DNA of 64,000 nt from positions 1 through 64,000 of the forward strand of contig NZ_CAMHSK010000015.1 in NCBI RefSeq assembly GCF_946187725.1, written 5' to 3'. Shown here piece after piece: positions 60,975 through 64,000 of the stretch; positions within the stretch are counted from its first letter, which is position 1, and each line of letters starts with the position of its first letter. The translations under genes and the position numbers were made by a program. Origin of the DNA: an uncultured Treponema sp. GTDB lineage: Bacteria > Spirochaetota > Spirochaetia > Treponematales > Treponemataceae. Below the pieces are notes generated by a model. It saw only the letters and a program-made list of their open reading frames with translations. It was not told the origin of the DNA and did no database searches.

Positions 60975-61994
60975 TTAAACTTTCTCCTCTTCCACAATTG
61001 AACAAAGTTTTTCAGAGCATTTGCCATCGATGTAGAGCGAAAATTTCCTTATAGATTCTTCGCTTGCCGGGCGGTATTTTTTGTTCCGCAGCATCAAGAA
61101 AATTTCGTTCCAGTCTTTTGCTTTTTCTCCGTCAACCTCGGAGTAGTCAAAATAAAGTTTTCGCGCAGTGCTGGTGTAGTTTTCCAAATCGAACGGAGCC
61201 AGAATGACAGGCTTTTTTGTCGTAATGAAATCGAAATAGACGGAAGAGTAATCTGTCATCAGAATGTCGATTTGACCGAGTATCGAATACAAATCATCGA
61301 AATCTTCATCGCTTATGGTTATGAACCTGTCGGATTTTTCTTTGGATTCCAGAACTTTCAAATCATAAAAGTGTGGCTTGAACAGGAAAACAAGGTTGTT
61401 TTCGGAAAGCACTTTGTGGAATTCTTCATGGTTGAATGAATAGTCTTTTGAAAATGGATTGAAAATCTCTCCTGTCCAAGATGAAGTCCTGAATGTCGGC
61501 ATGTACAAATAGAAGATTTCTGACAGTTTTATTTTTGGTCTGCCGAATTTCACGCCCCTGATGTGGGCCGCGGCGATGCCTTCTTTCTGCCGTTCGCGGA
61601 TGAAAGTGCGCTCAGTCTCGGCGACGTAACTCAAAAGCGAAAGAACCAGGTCGCTTATCAAGGTGCCGAGGAGGTCTTTTGAGCGGCGGGTGTCTAAAAG
61701 CGGCATGTCCAGGACCACGATGTCCGCTTTTTTCTCCTGCGTGATGATTTTCCACTGCTGTATGATTTCCGAATAGTTCCGTCCGAGCCTGTCAATCGAG
61801 GTGACGAAAAGCACGGATTTTGAATCGAGGCGCTCCAGAAGTTTTTTGTAGTTTTTCCTGTTGAAATCCTTTCCAGACTGCTTGTCAAGAAAAAGTTTTT
61901 CGTCTTCGATTCCGGCTTCCTTCAGTTTTATTCGTTGTCTGTCCTCATTTTGCTCTTTTGTGGAAACCCTCATATAGCCGTAAAATGTTTTCAT
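60975..61994 (-). CDS. Chimera of serine recombinase (resolvase/invertase) and TagF-like C-terminal half
   Basis: 339 residues in one frame with AGGAG before the ATG. Residues 1-155 are a serine recombinase catalytic domain: MKTFYGYMRVSTKEQNEDRQ with Ser11, SIDRLGRNYSEI, and ETERTFIRERQKEGIAAAHI. It ends at the linker GVKFGRPKIKL, where the DNA-binding HTH should follow. Instead, from about 160 (LYMPTFRTSSWTGEIFNPF) it continues as the C-terminal half of a CDP-glycerol glycerophosphotransferase: IDILMTDYSSVYFDFITTKK. The TagF part lacks its N-terminal half. Neither half is complete, so normal recombination or polymerisation is unlikely. A deletion that joined the two is the simplest view; a new regulated function is possible but less so. 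Confidence 0.8.
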   Translation of the reverse strand: MKTFYGYMRVSTKEQNEDRQRIKLKEAGIEDEKLFLDKQSGKDFNRKNYKKLLERLDSKSVLFVTSIDRLGRNYSEIIQQWKIITQEKKADIVVLDMPLLDTRRSKDLLGTLISDLVLSLLSYVAETERTFIRERQKEGIAAAHIRGVKFGRPKIKLSEIFYLYMPTFRTSSWTGEIFNPFSKDYSFNHEEFHKVLSENNLVFLFKPHFYDLKVLESKEKSDRFITISDEDFDDLYSILGQIDILMTDYSSVYFDFITTKKPVILAPFDLENYTSTARKLYFDYSEVDGEKAKDWNEIFLMLRNKKYRPASEESIRKFSLYIDGKCSEKLCSIVEEEKV

Positions 61995-62026
61995 CTGCTA
62001 CTCCTGTGGAAAAAATGTAATTTCTG

Positions 62027-62035
62027 TGCTACTAT
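62027..62035 (+). promoter_or_regulatory. Extended -10 abutting the AAA/nuclease gene (leaderless candidate)
   Basis: TGCTACTAT with TACTAT at 62030-62035, then six bases to ATG 62042. No Shine-Dalgarno; no clear -35. Confidence 0.45.
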
Positions 62036-62041
62036 TGAGAT

Positions 62042-63640
62042 ATGGGAATATATCTGAATCCAAGAAACGACAATTTCAAAGAATTTTTGAACAGTGAAAT
62101 CTTTGTTGACAAAACGATGATTCTTTCTGTGCTGAACGGAATAATGAAAACTTCTCAAAAATACATCTGCATTTCCCGACCTCGCCGCTTTGGAAAGACC
62201 TACGCCGCGAACATCATTTCTTCGTATTACTCAAAGGGCTGCGATTCCCGGGAACTTTTCGAGCGGTGCAAAATATCGAAAGACGCCAGTTTTGAGTCAA
62301 ATCTGAATAAGTTCAATGTGATAAAGCTCGACATCAACAGCGAATACAGAAATACCGCGAATAAAAACAATTTGATTTCAGAAATGACAGCAGATATTCG
62401 CGATGAATTTATAGAACAATTTCCAAGCATTGCTTTTACGCAAAGGGATTCTCTTGCAAAATGCATCCTCAAAGTTTTTGACAAAACTGGTGAAAAGTTC
62501 GTGATTCTCATGGACGAATACGATGTTCTGGTGCGCGAGAATGTGGAGCAGGACTTGTTCAATCAGTATCTTGATTTTTTGAACGGGCTTTTCAAGAGCG
62601 ACACCTTGCGCCCTGCCATCGCGCTGGCGTATCTTACGGGGATTTTGCCCATTGTCCGCGACAAGGTTCAGTCAAAGCTCAACAATTTTGATGAATACAC
62701 CATCTTGAATGCGGGAAAGCTTTCTGAATTCACGGGTTTCACAACTGAAGAAGTCCGAGAGTTGTGCCTGAAATACAATATCGATTTTGAAGAATGCCGC
62801 CGCTGGTACGACGGCTACAGTCTCGTCTGGTTCGAGGACGGCAAAAAGAAGGAATGTGAAATCTACAATCCGGAATCCGTCGTAAAAACGATGCTGAACC
62901 ATAAGTTTTTCAATTACTGGAGCAAAACTTCTTCCTACGAGGTCATTTCAGACCGCTTGAATCAGAATTTCGCCAGTACAAAAGACGATGTAATCAAGAT
63001 GATTGCAGGCGAAGACATAGATGTAAATGTAACAACATACAAAAATACGATTAATGCTTTCACTACAAAGAATGATATTTTTACATATCTAATGCATTTA
63101 GGATATCTTTCCTATGATGACTCAAAAGAAACCTGCAGAATACCCAACAAAGAGGTATTAAAAGAATGGACAAATGCTGTTTCCGTTACTTCCGATTATT
63201 CTGTAACGGACTCAATCATCAATTCATCGAAGGAATTGCTGGATGAAACAATAAACGGCAATGAAAGCACCGTCGCGAAAGCTCTGGACGAAAGCCACAT
63301 CCATGTGACGAGCAACCGAAGCTACAACAACGAGGACGCTTTGCAGTCTGCCATTTACCTTTCCTACATCTACGCCCTCAACAAATACACAGTCGTCAGG
63401 GAAATGACGGCCGGTAAAGGTTTTGCTGATGTCGTATTCATTCCGTTTGTGGAGAATATGCCAGCGATGATAATCGAATTGAAACGAAACGACTGCGCGG
63501 AATCTGCAATCAAGCAGATAAAAGAGAAGCGTTATTTCGATTCTCTCTCGTCATACCGCGGCAACCTGCTTTTCGTGGGCATAAACTACGATGAAAAGAC
63601 GAAAAAACACGAGTGCAGAATCGAAAAACTGGAAGTTTGA
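62042..63640 (+). CDS. AAA-ATPase-like protein with PD-(D/E)XK nuclease domain
   Basis: 532 residues. The opening (FKEFLNSEIFVDKTMILSVL) and SRPRRFGKT (45-53, a P-loop variant) mark the AAA-ATPase-like family; FVILMDEYDVLVRENV is the Walker B. The C-terminal ~130 residues are a PDDEXK_9-type nuclease: GKGFADVVFIPF with the Asp, and MIIELKRND with E-x-K. The family is abundant and mobile in treponemes and Bacteroidetes, and its job is unproved. It starts 47 nt from the divergent recombinase chimera. Middle residues ~320-380 are more A+T-rich than the rest. Confidence 0.88.
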   Translation: MGIYLNPRNDNFKEFLNSEIFVDKTMILSVLNGIMKTSQKYICISRPRRFGKTYAANIISSYYSKGCDSRELFERCKISKDASFESNLNKFNVIKLDINSEYRNTANKNNLISEMTADIRDEFIEQFPSIAFTQRDSLAKCILKVFDKTGEKFVILMDEYDVLVRENVEQDLFNQYLDFLNGLFKSDTLRPAIALAYLTGILPIVRDKVQSKLNNFDEYTILNAGKLSEFTGFTTEEVRELCLKYNIDFEECRRWYDGYSLVWFEDGKKKECEIYNPESVVKTMLNHKFFNYWSKTSSYEVISDRLNQNFASTKDDVIKMIAGEDIDVNVTTYKNTINAFTTKNDIFTYLMHLGYLSYDDSKETCRIPNKEVLKEWTNAVSVTSDYSVTDSIINSSKELLDETINGNESTVAKALDESHIHVTSNRSYNNEDALQSAIYLSYIYALNKYTVVREMTAGKGFADVVFIPFVENMPAMIIELKRNDCAESAIKQIKEKRYFDSLSSYRGNLLFVGINYDEKTKKHECRIEKLEV

Positions 63641-63664
63641 TTTTTATCAGTGAGGAATAAAAAA

Positions 63665-64000
63665 ATGCTGAATGTCATTGTTGGCGATGTAAAAGAAGCA
63701 ATTTATAATACATCCATATATTTTAACAACTCATATCTGGACAGCTGGATTACAGATCCTTTTGGTAAAAAAATCATCAAGCAGATTGATAAGGCAGAAG
63801 TTTTAAGCGCCCAGGCTGTTGATAGTCATGCTCTTGGCGTTATCCCTGTTACAAAAATTTCTGGCGGGGCAAAGACCCTTTTATTAGTGCTCAACGAACC
63901 GAAAAAGATTTTTAATGTATCAACATGTGGCAATAACTGTGCGCCTCTTCTTTTGGAAATTGCTGATACTCTTAAAACTGATGTAACCGTAAACTTACGC
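63665..64000 (+). CDS. DUF4869-like protein (3' end outside the window)
   Basis: 112 codons open to the window edge. MLNVIVGDVKEAIYNTSIYF, WITDPFGKKIIKQIDKAEVL, SGGAKTLLLVL and STCGNNCAPLLLEIADTL follow the DUF4869 pattern as I know it. The role of the family is unknown. The start (GAGGAAT ~10 bases upstream) is 24 nt after the AAA/nuclease stop, so it may be co-transcribed. Confidence 0.7.
   Translation, partial: MLNVIVGDVKEAIYNTSIYFNNSYLDSWITDPFGKKIIKQIDKAEVLSAQAVDSHALGVIPVTKISGGAKTLLLVLNEPKKIFNVSTCGNNCAPLLLEIADTLKTDVTVNLR

Noticed and set aside
60975-61994. Functional invertase that switches polymer genes
   Set aside because: The recombinase half lacks its DNA-binding domain and no inverted recombination sites were seen nearby, so phase switching by this protein is not supported.
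1-64000. tRNA, rRNA, IS elements, intact prophage, replication origin
   Set aside because: No cloverleaf, rRNA-like stretch, transposase with terminal repeats, capsid/tail genes or DnaA-box cluster was seen. The recombinase chimera is the only mobile-element-like sequence. A computed scan (tRNAscan-SE, Rfam) would settle small RNAs.

Overview
The window looks like part of a host-associated Treponema (Spirochaetota) chromosome. The V-type ATPase genes stand in the spirochaete order E, DUF2764 protein, A, B, D, I, K. There is a run of short-signal lipoproteins with SC-type lipoboxes, a BMP-family lipoprotein, and families I associate with treponemes (DUF4469/HU-like protein, AAA/PD-(D/E)XK ATPase, DUF4869). 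This assignment rests on gene order and family recognition only; no rRNA or tRNA gene was found.

Layout. 1-7422: V-ATPase operon, with a structured spacer before the c-ring gene atpK. 7857-18692: a more G+C-rich accessory operon of six predicted lipoproteins. It holds a MACPF-domain protein, three paralogues of unknown function, a BMP-type binding protein, and a periplasmic-binding-protein domain fused to a legumain-like (C13) cysteine peptidase. 18745-20985: ispG and a TPR-like secreted protein. 20997-39044 (minus strand): a surface-polymer cluster with an Omp85-like barrel, polyprenyl glycosylphosphotransferase, three GT4 glycosyltransferases, a TagF-like polymerase, a nucleotidyltransferase-aminotransferase fusion and three giant YidC-phosphotransferase fusions. 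39149-44995 (plus): a fourth YidC fusion, a second TagF-like gene and two decayed genes (SGNH and MBOAT). 44992-53777 (minus): a Dlt-like operon (adenylation enzyme, carrier protein, MBOAT, SGNH) with an unexpected type III PLP decarboxylase, two glycosyltransferases and ugd. 53888-54913: a UDP-glucuronate epimerase. 55098-57526: NlpC/P60 hydrolase, holin-like proteins, DUF4469 protein and a LuxR-like regulator. 57651-64000: a mosaic tail with two gene chimeras (DegT aminotransferase to glycosyltransferase; serine recombinase to TagF), an AAA ATPase with an operator-like promoter, an AAA/nuclease gene and a partial DUF4869 gene.

How the parts may work together. The 20-54 kb block reads as a teichoic-acid-like pathway in a diderm spirochaete. 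TagF-like enzymes could polymerise phospho-polyols from CDP precursors. The NTP-transferase/aminotransferase fusion could make a CDP-amino-alcohol. The YidC fusions carry LtaS/EptA-type catalytic residues and could transfer phospho-groups at the outer face of the inner membrane. The Dlt/Btr-like operon could load an amino acid on a carrier protein, decarboxylate it there and pass it through MBOAT/SGNH partners to the polymer. The motifs are seen directly; the pathway is inferred.

Two themes cut across the window. Several genes have a -10 hexamer exactly 6-7 nt before the ATG and no Shine-Dalgarno, which suggests leaderless transcripts. Between 43 and 62 kb there are several genes with internal deletions or end-to-end fusions, which suggests deletion-driven reshuffling of the surface-polymer genes.
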